From positions 868,001-932,000 of the forward strand of contig ML978121.1 of NCBI GenBank assembly GCA_010015805.1: DNA of 64,000 bases, read 5' to 3'. A program made the position numbers and the translations under genes. Shown one piece after another: positions 43,753 to 54,861 of the stretch. This stretch comes from Rhizodiscina lignyota. Its lineage: Eukaryota; Ascomycota; Dothideomycetes; Aulographales; Rhizodiscinaceae. Position 1 is the stretch's first letter. The number at the start of each line of letters is the position of its first letter. The notes under the pieces are model-generated. The model was not told the origin of the DNA and ran no database searches. It saw only the letters and a list, made by a program, of their open reading frames with translations.

Positions 43753-44176
43753 GCAAGGTCGCTACGAATTAGAAGAAACACGCTCTAATTCGTAATTGCT
43801 ATTGCGACGTGGGCATGCACAAATTATAGGTTCGTTCAGGCGGGAATTTTTCGCAATCGATTCGTGCGATACGTAGTCTGAATAGAGAAGGAACGATGTG
43901 CTAATCCCACGCATATCTTCGATTGCGCTATTACTCTGATCGCTCATTCCTCCCTCGCTTCTCGCTTCGTAGACGACATATTTATCTACCAACCTTCCCT
44001 CCTCTTGCTTCATTTCATCCCTCTGCCCCTCAGTTGAGTCCATTCGTTCAACCGTTTACTAGTCCGTCGAGGACACCAACCTCCGCTCATTTCTAAGGAT
44101 AAAGTCAATCGCTTGAGTCGTTCGCTTGAGTCGTTCGCTTGCATTCGATCGTTGATGCTTCGTCATTCCTCGAGCA
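43753..44176. other. intergenic, 5' region of the CFEM gene with a small tandem repeat
   Basis: No gene is seen. A 13-bp unit (cgcttgagtcgtt) is repeated about two and a half times near 44109-44141, within the probable 5' leader of the CFEM gene. Confidence 0.55.
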
Positions 44177-44816
44177 ATGCGCACCTCCCTCTACGTCGCC
44201 TTAATCGCGACACTCGCTGGGATCTCTTCATCTCATGATCACATCTCTCGCTCAATGCCTGGTAGTCGCTCTTCGACAGTAGTCCTCATATGAGCGCGTT
44301 GTCTAACTGTTCCGATAGGCTGCGTACCAAAATGCTGGCAGACCTCGAAGTATGTCTCCGACTGTACGAACACCACTTGCCTTTGCCAGGACGATGAATT
44401 TCAAAAGGTTGCCATTTGGATTGTGTTGGAAGACGACGGACTAACCACTTATTCAGGCCTTCTACCAGTGTCTGAGCTCCCAATGCTCGACGGCTCAGCA
44501 ACCCGCAGCTCTTTCTTACGCGATCTCTTTCTGTCCCACCACGACTTTCGTCGATCCACATCCTGACGCTGCCGAAGATATTGAATCTCCAGACGCCACC
44601 ATCACAGCTTCACCCACCTACATTCCAGCACTTGTCCGCTATCAGCGTGCGAAGAGAGGATATAAGCCACCAGAGTACGATTCTCCTCGTGGTCACCACC
44701 TGTACTCAGCCATGCACTCCGTTCAGCACCATCATCACAGCATCAAACCGTACCCTTGGAATCGACCGGTGCCAGAGTACGGACAACCGGCGAAGCCAAC
44801 AGCAGGATACTACTGA
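44177..44816 (+). CDS. secreted CFEM-domain protein
   Basis: Three short exons (44177-44261, 44319-44407, 44457-44816) encode 177 residues. MRTSLYVALIATLAGISSS is a signal peptide. Eight cysteines follow with CFEM spacing (C-x3-C-x9-C-x4-C-x-C-x11-C-x4-C-x15-C), from PGCVPKCW to ISFC. In haem-binding CFEM proteins an Asp sits between the third and fourth Cys; here that loop reads CTNTTC, with Asn. The C-terminal 80 residues are rich in His, Pro and Tyr (VQHHHHSIKPYPW) and end in GYY, without a GPI-anchor signal, so the protein is probably soluble and secreted. It may be an effector or iron-scavenging protein. Confidence 0.85.
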
Positions 44817-46344
44817 CTAGAAGAAGAAAAGAAGAGGAGCGAGGTTGAAACGGGCCAGGGGACGAGGATCTCGATGCCGGCGTGGTTGTCTTAATCTGCC
44901 CTTTAATACGTGCATCTTCGTTCTGCGGTATCTTTGATATCCGGTTAATGTTTCATGTCTGGGCTGCATTTTGCTTTTGGAGTTACTGTTGAATGTCATA
45001 CGATGTTTCCATGGCGTTTGGCGCACATTCAGATTCTCAGAAGCCACGCGTAATATGCCTTTGCTGGGAGCCTTGTACGTTAGACATTGGTACATTAGAA
45101 ACGAAGAGCAGTGATAGCGAGTTCGAGAACATAATCTTGAGCACTACCCGAATTGTGACCCACCCCATTAAGGGACATGGCTTGAAGCAGATGTGCCAGG
45201 ATGCGGAATCAGGCCTGACTCACGTCACTGCAGCATTCATGCCAGAAGGACTGGGAGGATTCGAATGGAAGAGATCGAACCAGAAGAACTTTGGACTTGC
45301 GGAGATGGAAGCAAGTTTATGACCTAAGCTCTAAGCCTGGCTGGGCGGCTACGGCTCTTCAAATGGAATCGCAGAGCAGCCACATCTGCACAGTGACTGG
45401 CGGGCGCCAAAGGCAGCCATGGATTTCTGTCCAAATCACGACCAATCTGTCAGCTTCGCAATGCTGCACGTTGGTGCATCTTCCAGCAATCACCTCACCA
45501 TGCTTCGGGCCGTCGGAATGCACCTGCACTTTGGCTCTGAGCCCTCCGTTTCCCGCCACGCGCGAGTAAGGGTCGGAGTCTCCAAGGTGTCAGGATTTGC
45601 TATTCTTGCAAAAGAGACGACGGTTTGAGGCCGTGACTTGGTGGGATTTGCGAGGAAAAGCGGCCAATCAGCGCGTGAGACGGTTGAATGCTGGGACATG
45701 CTTCAGAAGCGTTTGAAGCGGTCCGCGCCTGAAGCGAGCGAAAGATACGATAGCTCGGCCGCTAGCGAGTGCAATTGCAGTGACTTGCGAACCACTCCCT
45801 CTTCTACTGCCACCTGTAGCTCATCTTGCCATCGTGAGCAGCTGCGTTAGATTTACCATCCCTCCACCTGTCAGAACGCGGCCGCTTGTTGGTTGGCTGC
45901 TCTGCTCTGCGAAGGAACAACGGCCAAGACCCCAGTTCACGGCGGCGCAACTTTCTCGCAGCAGCGACGCAAGAGAGGCAGACTCTCACGCCAGCGACCC
46001 TCGGAATCGTCAGCTTCACTGTCACTGCCACATCGCCGCCCGTTCTCTGTCGCTCGCCTTGGACTGCTCTTGGATATCCGCATCTTACCCTCACTAGCCT
46101 CCTTCCCGCATCCGCTGAGCCTCCTCGCTTCGCTCTCGTCCACCGCTCCCGAAGTCAGGATCCCCTTTGCTTCTGTACGCGGGGTCAACACCAATCGCCA
46201 ACGACCAACCACGTTAGCACGAAGCTTCTCACGCTGCGGCGCAGCTCGACAACACTTTTCTGCTGAATTGGAGGGAAGGCCGCCGAGCGGGAGATAAACA
46301 CCCTGGAAATTCGTGAAGGAACAATCACATAGCATACTTTCGCG
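44817..46344. other. long leader/intergenic region upstream of Rac1
   Basis: 1.5 kb without a supportable gene. The part from about 45780 is pyrimidine- and CpG-rich with overlapping low-complexity frames and probably holds the promoter and long 5' leader of rac1. Confidence 0.45.
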
Positions 46345-47255
46345 ATGAACGCGAAAACCGAGACCAAGAGCTTGAAGGTATATTATCTCGATCGTCCGAG
46401 TTTAAAAGACGCGTTATAGCAAAGTTTCAAGTGCGGCGGGAGCTAATTGCAATGGCATTATGCAGTGCGTCGTTACCGGTGACGGTGCCGTGGGAAAGGT
46501 ACGTCTGGCTCTTCCACAACAACGGTTCCAACTCGGTGGCTGATAAGCTCGGTGGCAGACATGTCTTCTCATATCGTACACGACAAATGCATTCCCAGGC
46601 GAATACATCCCAACTGTGTACGTTTCAATGTCCCCCTCAACTCGAACCGCGACAAGACCTTTGCAACACGATGAAATAGAAATGCTGACAGGCTTGGTAG
46701 CTTTGACAACTACTCCGCAAATGTCATGGTCGATGGCAAGCCCATAAGTCTTGGTCTGTGGGATACGGCCGGACAAGAGGACTACGACCGTCTTAGGCCA
46801 CTGAGCTATCCGCAGACGGACGTCTTCCTGATCTGCTTCAGCATTGTGAGCAGAGCAAGTTTTGATAACGTCAAGGCCAAGGTACGCGTTCCTCTCCGTC
46901 TATGCCTCTGAACGTGCTGTGAATAGAACGTTACATACCCCTAACGACGCTCTTTTGATAGTGGTACCCCGAAATCGAACACCACGCGCCGACCGTACCT
47001 ATCATCCTTGTAGGCACAAAGTTAGATCTCCGTGAAGATGAAGCTACGAAAGAGAACCTTCGCAAGATGCGCACGCAACCCGTCTCCTATGAAGAGGCGC
47101 TTCAGGTTTCTAGGGAAATAAAGGCAGTCAAATATTTGGAATGTTCAGCATTGACGCAGAGGAATCTCAAGAGCGTATTCGATGAAGCGATCCGAGCAGT
47201 GCTGAGCCCGCGGCCGCAACCAAAGCCGAAGAAGGGAAAGTGTGTTGTCCTATGA
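46345..47255 (+). CDS. rac1: Rho-family GTPase Rac1
   Basis: Five exons (46345-46377, 46466-46498, 46559-46617, 46701-46881, 46962-47255) encode 199 residues. GTPase motifs are complete: GDGAVGK (P-loop), YIPTVFDNYSA (switch I/effector loop), [12 protein letters not shown] (switch II), GTKLDL and ECSAL. A Pro/Lys-rich hypervariable tail ([11 protein letters not shown]) ends in the CaaX box CVVL, whose final Leu predicts geranylgeranylation and membrane attachment. The sequence favours Rac over Cdc42. Fungal Rac controls polarised growth, actin and NADPH-oxidase assembly, known from the family. The early introns split the P-loop between Lys and Thr, as common in Rho genes. Confidence 0.96.
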
Positions 47256-48431
47256 GGTGCTGAGGGAGTAAGAGGAGACGAATGGGGAGGCGGTGGACTC
47301 GCATACCTGGCGCAGGCGTCGTCACGTTCATGGGCGTCAGTTGTTTCATCATTTGCGAGCTTTCAAGGGGACGTATGGAGCACGGACAAACGATTCACGG
47401 AGCCTGGAGTCTCACACATCCATCTATCCATCAAAACTCCAAAGACCACAGTTGGCGCGAGAGGCCTCAAAATCCATTGCTCACCATCAAAGAGATTCAA
47501 TGAGCTTCCCTTGCTTTTTTGGATTCTACACTTCTGTTCCTTTCCCACTCGACAGACACATTGCGGAACAGGCGTTCAGTAACACTTACTTACATCTCGT
47601 GCTGCTGAGGAGTCGTTGGGTGCATTTTCCGTTCTCTACGTGAGCTTGAGGAGTGGAGGGGCTGTTGCAGCTTTTGGGTGGGATTGTAGATAAGGTACCA
47701 TGGTTCCTGATTTTGATACCGGACTTTAGTTTCGAATAGACTTTCTCTTCCCGTGACACATTGCTTCGTCAATATTTTCATATCATGACACTGAAACTAA
47801 GACAAGAGGAGACAAGAGCCAGTCCTACCCTTATTATAACAGGCGCGGATCATTCGAACTAAACATAATCATTAGCTCTCGAGATTGCTCTACGCCGGAG
47901 GAAGAGTAAGTCTACGATATATGTCTGACCTGAGCCAGAATATCAATTGTGATAAGTCTCAATCTGGCTAGTTGATTCCGTATCAAGCCAAACATGAAGG
48001 GCAGACGCTAGATGACTAATAATGAACATGGCGTTGGTCAAGCACAAGCAGCCTTGAGACCAGCATTCCTTTCTTCTGATCCTCATACATAGAACTTCTT
48101 GAGTAAGGACAAAGTTTGCTCGGTTCTGAAGGATAAGTAATAACTCGCGTTCTCTATTTGCCTCTCAACATTGAAAGCGTTCACCCGCATACCTAGAAGC
48201 TGGAGACTCATTTCATGATGACCGAGATTTTCATTTGTCCCTCAGGAAAGGCTGCAAACTTAATGCTGAGGGACCATTTCTTCACTGTCTGTTTGTCAAT
48301 CGAAAGCAATGGTATGTAGCCTGCTCTAAGCCCTTTTTATTTAGCCAGCTCGATAAAAGCTCCGTTCTGTGTAGTTACAATTTCAAGCTGTATACCGTTT
48401 GAGATATTGGTTCTTCATTCACACAATCGGA
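47256..48431. other. intergenic, no supportable gene
   Basis: 1.2 kb between Rac1 and the BTB pseudogene. The first 400 bases are likely 3' untranslated sequence of rac1. Confidence 0.5.
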
Positions 48432-49094
48432 ATGGAAGTCTGTACAAGTTCTGGGCTGACACTGATTGTAAGGCATTCACAATCTAGAGTGTCCCCAGTC
48501 ATTACTATCGCCTGTGCTGGCCGGGAATGGCAGGTCCATAAGATAGTCGTATGCTCTCAGGCTGATTTTTTCAAGGCTACAATGAATGGCAATGCATGGG
48601 GGTTATGAGCATTGTATGATGTCATTATGTGCTCCGAAAGCTGACTTGTGAGACAGGAAGGGAGTGAGGGTAGAGTATACCTGGGCAATGGACCAGGTTA
48701 TGCCGACGCGATCCATGGGATGGTCTTGTACATGTACAACGGAACGTACGACGAACCAAATGCAATAATTGAATCGAATTTTGCAAGAGCGGAGTTCCAC
48801 TTGAAAGTCTTCCAGACGGTCGACGAGTGTCTTATTCCCGGACTGAAAGACGAGGCAACGAGACGTTTCAAGGAGGCAGCGGCTGTGACGTGGAAATGCC
48901 CGAGCTTCGCCAGCGCCATCCATCTGATATATCCATGAGACAACTCTCAATATCATTGTCAGGAACTGAGGAACATCTTGTTGGAAATCATGGGCCAAAA
49001 TAGTCGTGCATTGCTTCAGCAGAAATGGTTCGTCGACTTCATCAAGGGCGACGAGAACCGGGAGTTCGCGAGAGAGCTACTGCAGAATGCATAG
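48432..49094 (+). pseudogene. BTB/POZ-domain gene interrupted by an in-frame stop
   Basis: Exon 1 (48432-48601) and the next exon (from 48653) join across a 51-nt intron into a BTB domain: SPVITIACAGREWQVHKIVVCSQADFF, then GQEGSEGRVYLGNGPGYADAIHGMVLYMYNGTYD and family-typical helices (VDECLIPGLKDEATRRFKEA). The frame meets TGA at 48936-48938, yet the same frame continues directly with the expected C-terminal part (QELRNILLEIMG, WFVDFIKGD) to a stop at 49092. No GT donor lies before the TGA to splice it out. Either this copy is a young pseudogene making a truncated protein, or there is a sequence error. BTB proteins of this fungal family have unknown roles. Confidence 0.7.
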
Positions 49095-50331
49095 AAGGCG
49101 CCAGTGACCGCAAGCTTCTGCTTAGGTCACGACGTTCTACGCGATGAGCACGGCAATTGTGAGCAGTGCGATGACATCGCTTTTGGCACCTACGATCCCT
49201 GAAATGTGGCGAGAGTCAAGCTTCTTCGAGTGCGAATACGAGTAGATATCTGGAAAGATTTAGATAGTTAATGCAATGATGGGTATTTTAGAACTGCCCT
49301 TCTTATGGGCTTGGCAGGGCCCGTCAGATCAGAGGGGATGCTGTGAAATCGGAAATTGTTTTAAGCTTATTTAAGCTTGTTGTGTAGACAGCCAATGTCA
49401 GAAGTGGTTATCTCTATGCGAAGGCGGAGCTCGTCAGCATGAAAGTCATATCGACAACTCTGTTCAGACCTCACTTCCTTTTCCAACAGCGGCATCTTTT
49501 CTATCCGCACGGCCCACTTTCTTGCCTCGTCTTCTCGAGGCATGTCCTGCGAATGTGGCCCCATTAGCAGGACTAGCTGCCGCCCGAGAGAGTTTGTAAA
49601 AGTTATTGATCATGAGTGTGAGCATTACCGGGTATCCTGGATGCGAACGATTGTTCCGGGAGATAAGATCAATCTATTCGAGCTTACCACGTATAGGAAT
49701 CAACTAATCGACGACTTTTGGAGAAGCACGAGAGGGAGCTTTGCTTTTCTACTGTACGGAACTTCGTGTCCTCCGCCAATGAGAAAATAGACGAGCCTCT
49801 GACGCAGTTGGTCGAGAGCGCGATCAAGCTTCTCAAGCATCGCTTCGCTCACCCGATCCAAACTTCCACTCACGCCAGTTTGGCATCGCCAAAAGGTCTC
49901 CACTGCCATAGCTCCGGTTCCAACATTCCGTTGAACCTGGACCCCAGCGGCGTGGGATGCTTATATTCCCTGCGCCTGCATGTCCGTCGGCCTAATGATG
50001 TGCTCGAAGATCCTGAGCAAAGTCCACGATGTGCTCACTTGCATCCCCGCAAACGTCGCACGTGCAACGCTCTCGAGAGCTTCAGTGGCCAAAGTCATGG
50101 CTGCAGGAACCTCCAAGGACTTCGATAGTCTTTGTGCATCTTGCCTTTCAAAGCTAGCGACAGACGTACAATGACAGCTCGACGGTACCGGCGCGGGGGA
50201 CGGAGCTAGAGGATTTCTGCGAAGTTTTTGGGAAGCTCGTGTAGCTACAAAAGCATGCTCCTTCGCGTGCTTCTCGCGTCTCCACTGGAGCTCGTACTCG
50301 TCCTGGTGAACTGGAGCTGTAGAAGGACACA
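49095..50331. other. stretch with coding-like fragments but no gene
   Basis: 1.2 kb. Two plus-strand fragments look coding (HERELCFSTVRNFVSSANEK near 49720; ILSKVHDVLTCIPANVARAT near 50010) but they lie in different frames, with no start or splice context that joins them. They may be remnants of a decayed gene. Confidence 0.3.
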
Positions 50332-52098
50332 ATGTACTTCCTCTCGATTCTAGCAGGCGCAAGCCTGGCTGCTTCGGCCGCAATTGGCTTCGACAAGCGT
50401 CAGAGTGGTGTCCCTCAGTACTTCCAGACCACACCAGAGGTCTTTGCTGGTACGTAGAAGATGCCCTCTTCGCCATTGAACATTGAAATAACTCGTATGA
50501 TAAGGCCCTACGCCGACTGGTGTGCCTGCATTTTTGGCAGAGACCAATCCAGCACCATTTCCATCGACGACGTACATTCCGCCGCAGCCTCTGGAGACCC
50601 AGACTCCGATCAAGGGAGCTCCTGCTAATGGAAACATCTACCATTTGTGTGTTCACTAGAGATCTCCTAATTCGAGACAGTGCTAATGTCATTCAGGCAC
50701 GGTCAATTGAGCCATTACTTCCCCAATCCGGATGGCCTAGGCGTGAACGAATACTCTCTGCCGAAGGGATCAAACATCAGCCAGGTCCATGTGCTTCACA
50801 GACATGGCTCTCGCTATCCCACCGCGACGCCTCCAACTGTGGACAAGCTACTCAACACGACGGTCAAGTGGAAGGCAAGCGGCCAGCTCGCCTTCCTGAA
50901 CGATTGGACCTACAAGCTTGGCCAGCAGATTCTCACTCCTGTGGGCAAGCAAGAGTAAGTCGTGATGCAGCTTACGATCATAATTCAGCAAGAGCTAACT
51001 AATATCCTGAACAGGCTCTTCGACTCTGGAGCGCTGCATCAATATCTGTACGGACACCTGTACCCTCACGATGGCTCCAAAATCATCGCTCGCTCCACCA
51101 CTCAGGACCGTATGACCCAATCTGCAGAGTACTTCCTTGCTGGATTTTTCGGGCTTCAGTGGACAAACAACGCTACACTCGAGCTCATCATTGAAGAACC
51201 CAACTTCAACAATACCCTCGCAGGGTACATGAACTGCAACAACAGCAACTTGGCTCCGGGGGAGAGCGGTAACACAGCCGAGGCTGAATGGTACACGATT
51301 TACCTCGCCGATGCTCTTAAGCGCCTCCAGGGAATGATCGACCCTCCAGACATTCTGAACGTGACCGACTTGTACAACTTCCAATCTTTGTGCGCGTACG
51401 AAACCGTGGCGCTCGGCTATTCCGACTTCTGCGGCCTCTTCACTTATGAAGAATGGGAAGGTTACGAATATAGCGTTGACATTAATTTTGCTGGTAATAA
51501 TGCTTTCCAATCTCCCACAGGCCGTGCTGTTGGTATTGGATACGTACAAGAAATTCGTGCACGGCTCCAGCACCACCTCATCACCAGCGCTGAGGGCCAA
51601 CTCAACACCACTCTTGACGGGATGTCCTCTACGTTCCCTCTCAACCAGAGCCTATACTTCGACTTCTCTCATGACACAAATATCATGGGTATCCTCACCG
51701 CCTTCGGCATTACGCAGTTCCAACCTTTCCTCTCCGCGCAAGCAATCACACCAGGCCGCTGGCTTCAGGTCTCCCATCTCGAGCCCTTCGGTGCACGCCT
51801 TGACATTGAAATCATCAAGACGCCGAGACCCGTACCCGCAGATCGCGCAGCTGACTACGCCGACTCGGGAGACCCAACGACATATGTCCACTTTGTTCTG
51901 AACCAGCGCACACTGCCACTTGGATTCAGCTACGGCGAGTGTGGCAACCGCGCAGACGGTTGGTGTGAGATCGGTGCGTTCTTAGACGCGACCGCAGGTT
52001 TATTCGACGAGGCTGACTATGAGTTTGCTTGCTTCGGGAACTACTCGGCCGTCCCGTACGGACAGATCACAAACGGGGTGCCGCTTAAATCTTCTTAG
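50332..52098 (+). CDS. secreted histidine acid phosphatase (phytase-like)
   Basis: Four exons (50332-50449, 50505-50646, 50697-50954, 51015-52098) encode 533 residues. A signal peptide (MYFLSILAGASLAASAA) starts the protein, followed by a Pro/Thr-rich linker. The catalytic signature is VHVLHRHGSRYPT (RHGxRxP, nucleophilic His), and the second motif FDFSHDTNIMG supplies the HD acid. Many NxS/T sites (NNSN, NATLEL, NQSLYF) predict heavy glycosylation. It should release phosphate from phosphomonoesters at acid pH outside the cell or in the wall. The final Cys-containing region (YGECGNRADGWCEIGAF) is typical of fungal members. Whether phytate is the real substrate cannot be told. Confidence 0.93.
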
Positions 52099-52626
52099 AT
52101 GTGTTTATCGTCGCTGGTTGATGAATAAGGCTCAAGTAGCGATTTAATGTGTATATGACGCTATGACATCGCAAAGGGTGTGCTGCGTACGCTCGCTATG
52201 AATTATAAATATTTTCTGGCACGTCGAAATTTAAGTTTGTGGGTTATCAGTTTTGTGCTCACAGAAATACCGTCAAGCATTGATTCTGCCTTTTCGAACG
52301 ATGCCTTCATGGCCACGCGTAAACAGTCTTGACCAAGGAGGGGCATATGCAGCTTTTTGAGCAAGTGAACTGTGAGCGTGCGGTCGGTCGAAGGTAAGGC
52401 CTGATTGTTCCTATTGTCCATTGACAGGTGGGTGGCCAAAGCGCCGGCCATAACCATTGTTGTTAGCAAAATAGTAACACCACCTCTCAGGATTCCCCTC
52501 TTTGAACATGAACCATCAATTCTCCAATCTCCGCGAAGAAAAAAACCTCGAGAACCCAACAAACTGCACAAAACACAACACAAACTTTCCATATTCCAAG
52601 AAGAGCTGGACTCTCAAATCAGCAAC
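52099..52626. other. intergenic
   Basis: 0.5 kb. The frame of the next gene is open upstream to about 52405, but it has no ATG there and its composition changes. No other feature was seen. Confidence 0.4.
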
Positions 52627-54267
52627 ATGGATTTCTTCAGGCGACTCGGTGACGGTATCTGCAGGTTTTGGAACACTTCAGAAAGGAATGAGCCGACGAC
52701 TATGAGAACGACAGGGCATGAGGAAGATGTCGGAGTCTCAACGAATTGCCTCTGCAAACGACAGCGAGACCCAGATGAGATATCAACCAGTACCGAAGAC
52801 CGCTCAGCAAAGAGACAAAGACGTGAGCCCAATCGAGCAAATGTCCTGCGCTCAGCTGCGAGACGAAAACGCCAGCCGAATCGAGCAAGTCTTCTGCGCC
52901 CAGCAAACCCGGCAGTGATCATTACCATTCCAGGAAGTGATCTAATTGGAGAAAGAGTAGAAATCAGGGGCAAAGAAATAAGAAGCGAGAACTACGCAGC
53001 CATTCTCGTAGATAACCGAACACTCAACTCTATGAAAGAGGCATTAGCAGGAAGGCAGCGCCTTGATGAGGTAGCAGGACCAGCGTGGGAACGATTTCAT
53101 AAGCTCAATTGGCGATGCAGAGCTTTGGCTGCACAGGTCATGGATACCGAAGCCGAGCTGCAGTTGTTCGAAGAGCTTGCCGCGACAACTCATGACGAAC
53201 ACAGAAGCATCATCAGCCAAGAAGCCAAGAAACTGCGAGACGAAATAAGTGTTGGATGGGCTGAGGTGGCAAGACTCAATGTTGATAAAAGACATGGGAT
53301 TACAGACGAACTGGAGGAGGAGGTTTGGAGGCAGAACGAGATCCAAAAGGAGATTGACGACACCATGCAGAGAGCTTTCGAGGAAGCCAACCTGTTACCA
53401 TCAACGAGCCCCCTGGTTCCAGCATTGGAAGAGCTTTCCGACAAGCACTCAATCTCGAAACGCAGCTTATGGAGCGGTACATCGAAGGCGGAATCAGATC
53501 ATCCAGACACGCCGTCCCAGGCCGCCGCCGCAGAAAGGGAACGTGGATCGGATCATTTCGATTACAATGGTGGCGATCGCGCTGTCTCGTCCCTTTTCCT
53601 ACCTCCGCCGTATGAATCGGATTATTACGATTACAGCTGTGGTGTTCGTGCCGTCTCGCCGTCGGTAATACCTCCGGCCGAAGAATTCCAGAGACCAGTC
53701 GAGATACTCGAAAGCCAAGAAGTTATCGCAAGACTTCAACATTGCACGCTTGAATACTACCAAGCGTACGCGGATTTCCAAACATCCCGGGAGGAACTGG
53801 CAGACGAGAGGCGTCTCTTCAAGGATGCAAAAGCTCGAGGGCTGCGCGACGATTCGCAAACAGCGTTCGATGTTGAACAGGTGAGGCGTCGGATGAATTT
53901 GACGTCTGCACTGGTTTCCGCAGAGGAGAGGCTTGAGGCGGCCAAGAACGCCTGCAAAGACTTAGGTCTTTGGTCCCGCAAGCAGGCGGGCATTTGCTTC
54001 GAGTCGATTGGTACATCTGGTCAATCTTCGAGGGAGTTTGCCTGGATTCAGGAAGAGCTTGAGCGCTTCGATCCACGGCCTATTCTGGAGTGGCAACAGG
54101 GAGTGGACAGCGGCGGCCTCCCTTTGTCGGTAGAGGTCCCTGAAATGGACCCATGGGATGCCAGGTTAGAGGATCGGTGGGACAGCTCGTCGGTCCTGGC
54201 GGGTCAGGATAGCGCTGAAAGGAGGAGGATTGATGGATGGAGGAAGCGCATCGGCGTTGTGGACTGA
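52627..54267 (+). CDS. unrecognised coiled-coil protein
   Basis: A single exon; the first plausible ATG (MDFFRRLGDGICRFW) is at 52627, giving 546 residues. The N-terminal 110 residues are basic (KRQRREPNRANVLRSAARRKR), possibly nuclear, with a repeated PNRA.LR element. Two long charged helical regions (about 160-250 and 365-450) predict coiled coils. Between them sits a near-duplicate unit (SDHFDYNGGDRAVS / SDYYDYSCGVRAVS) encoded by a 69-bp tandem repeat. No enzyme motif, signal peptide or membrane segment is seen. A structural or scaffold role is possible, but I do not recognise the family. Confidence 0.7.
   Translation: MDFFRRLGDGICRFWNTSERNEPTTMRTTGHEEDVGVSTNCLCKRQRDPDEISTSTEDRSAKRQRREPNRANVLRSAARRKRQPNRASLLRPANPAVIITIPGSDLIGERVEIRGKEIRSENYAAILVDNRTLNSMKEALAGRQRLDEVAGPAWERFHKLNWRCRALAAQVMDTEAELQLFEELAATTHDEHRSIISQEAKKLRDEISVGWAEVARLNVDKRHGITDELEEEVWRQNEIQKEIDDTMQRAFEEANLLPSTSPLVPALEELSDKHSISKRSLWSGTSKAESDHPDTPSQAAAAERERGSDHFDYNGGDRAVSSLFLPPPYESDYYDYSCGVRAVSPSVIPPAEEFQRPVEILESQEVIARLQHCTLEYYQAYADFQTSREELADERRLFKDAKARGLRDDSQTAFDVEQVRRRMNLTSALVSAEERLEAAKNACKDLGLWSRKQAGICFESIGTSGQSSREFAWIQEELERFDPRPILEWQQGVDSGGLPLSVEVPEMDPWDARLEDRWDSSSVLAGQDSAERRRIDGWRKRIGVVD
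53548..53685 (+). repeat. 69-bp in-frame tandem duplication
   Basis: Units 53548-53616 and 53617-53685 both begin tcggat and share tcgattacaa/acgattacag and other blocks. They encode two related 23-residue segments. Divergence is clear, so the duplication is not recent. Confidence 0.7.
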
Positions 54268-54861
54268 AGAGTCGTTAGCTGTCTTCGTCGTCAAACCCAC
54301 CCGCGTGTGGGACAGAAAAGTTGGACTCGGCCGCAGCTTTCGACGCACTGGGCAGCAGCTGCGCACAGCCTCTATAGATAACTTGGGATGCAACCTTTTC
54401 AACGGCGTGGTATTGCTTAACACATTCTAGAGAATATGTGACTGAGCTTTCAGAGATAGTCTCGATTTCTGTGAGGTGTACTCCGTAAGAGGCATTTTAG
54501 CCCTTGAGTATTACAGCCGCAAGGCCGTGCTGGCGACCAACTATTTTGTCACCAGCGTGCTACGTAAGTTCACCGCCGCGCTTGACCAGCCCTGCCAGCC
54601 TTTCATTCCAGTGGTTCATGTACCGTTCAACGCTTAAACATTGCAAAATCCAACTTGAACTCATCTCTAATACTCGGCGACTGCGGTTTACGTTAATGGT
54701 AGGTATCCTTGTGGGGTTCTACGTCAAAAGTGTACTCCACAACGGATAAGCATCCATAAGCCGGAGCACATATTTCGCCGTCAATGTTTCACATCACCTA
54801 ATAAATTGTGTCTGATCGTGGTCTGCGTTTCTGTACTCTCATCTCACAATTTCCCTTCACA
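54268..54861. other. intergenic, promoter side of the second SDR
   Basis: 0.6 kb, nothing recognisable. Confidence 0.45.

Noticed and set aside
45886-46297. Two overlapping plus-strand frames of about 130 residues upstream of Rac1
   Set aside because: Ser/Pro/Arg-rich composition follows from the pyrimidine-rich leader sequence; rac1 itself starts at 46345.
50995-51600. 201-residue minus-strand frame
   Set aside because: Antisense of the histidine acid phosphatase exon 4; codon shadow.
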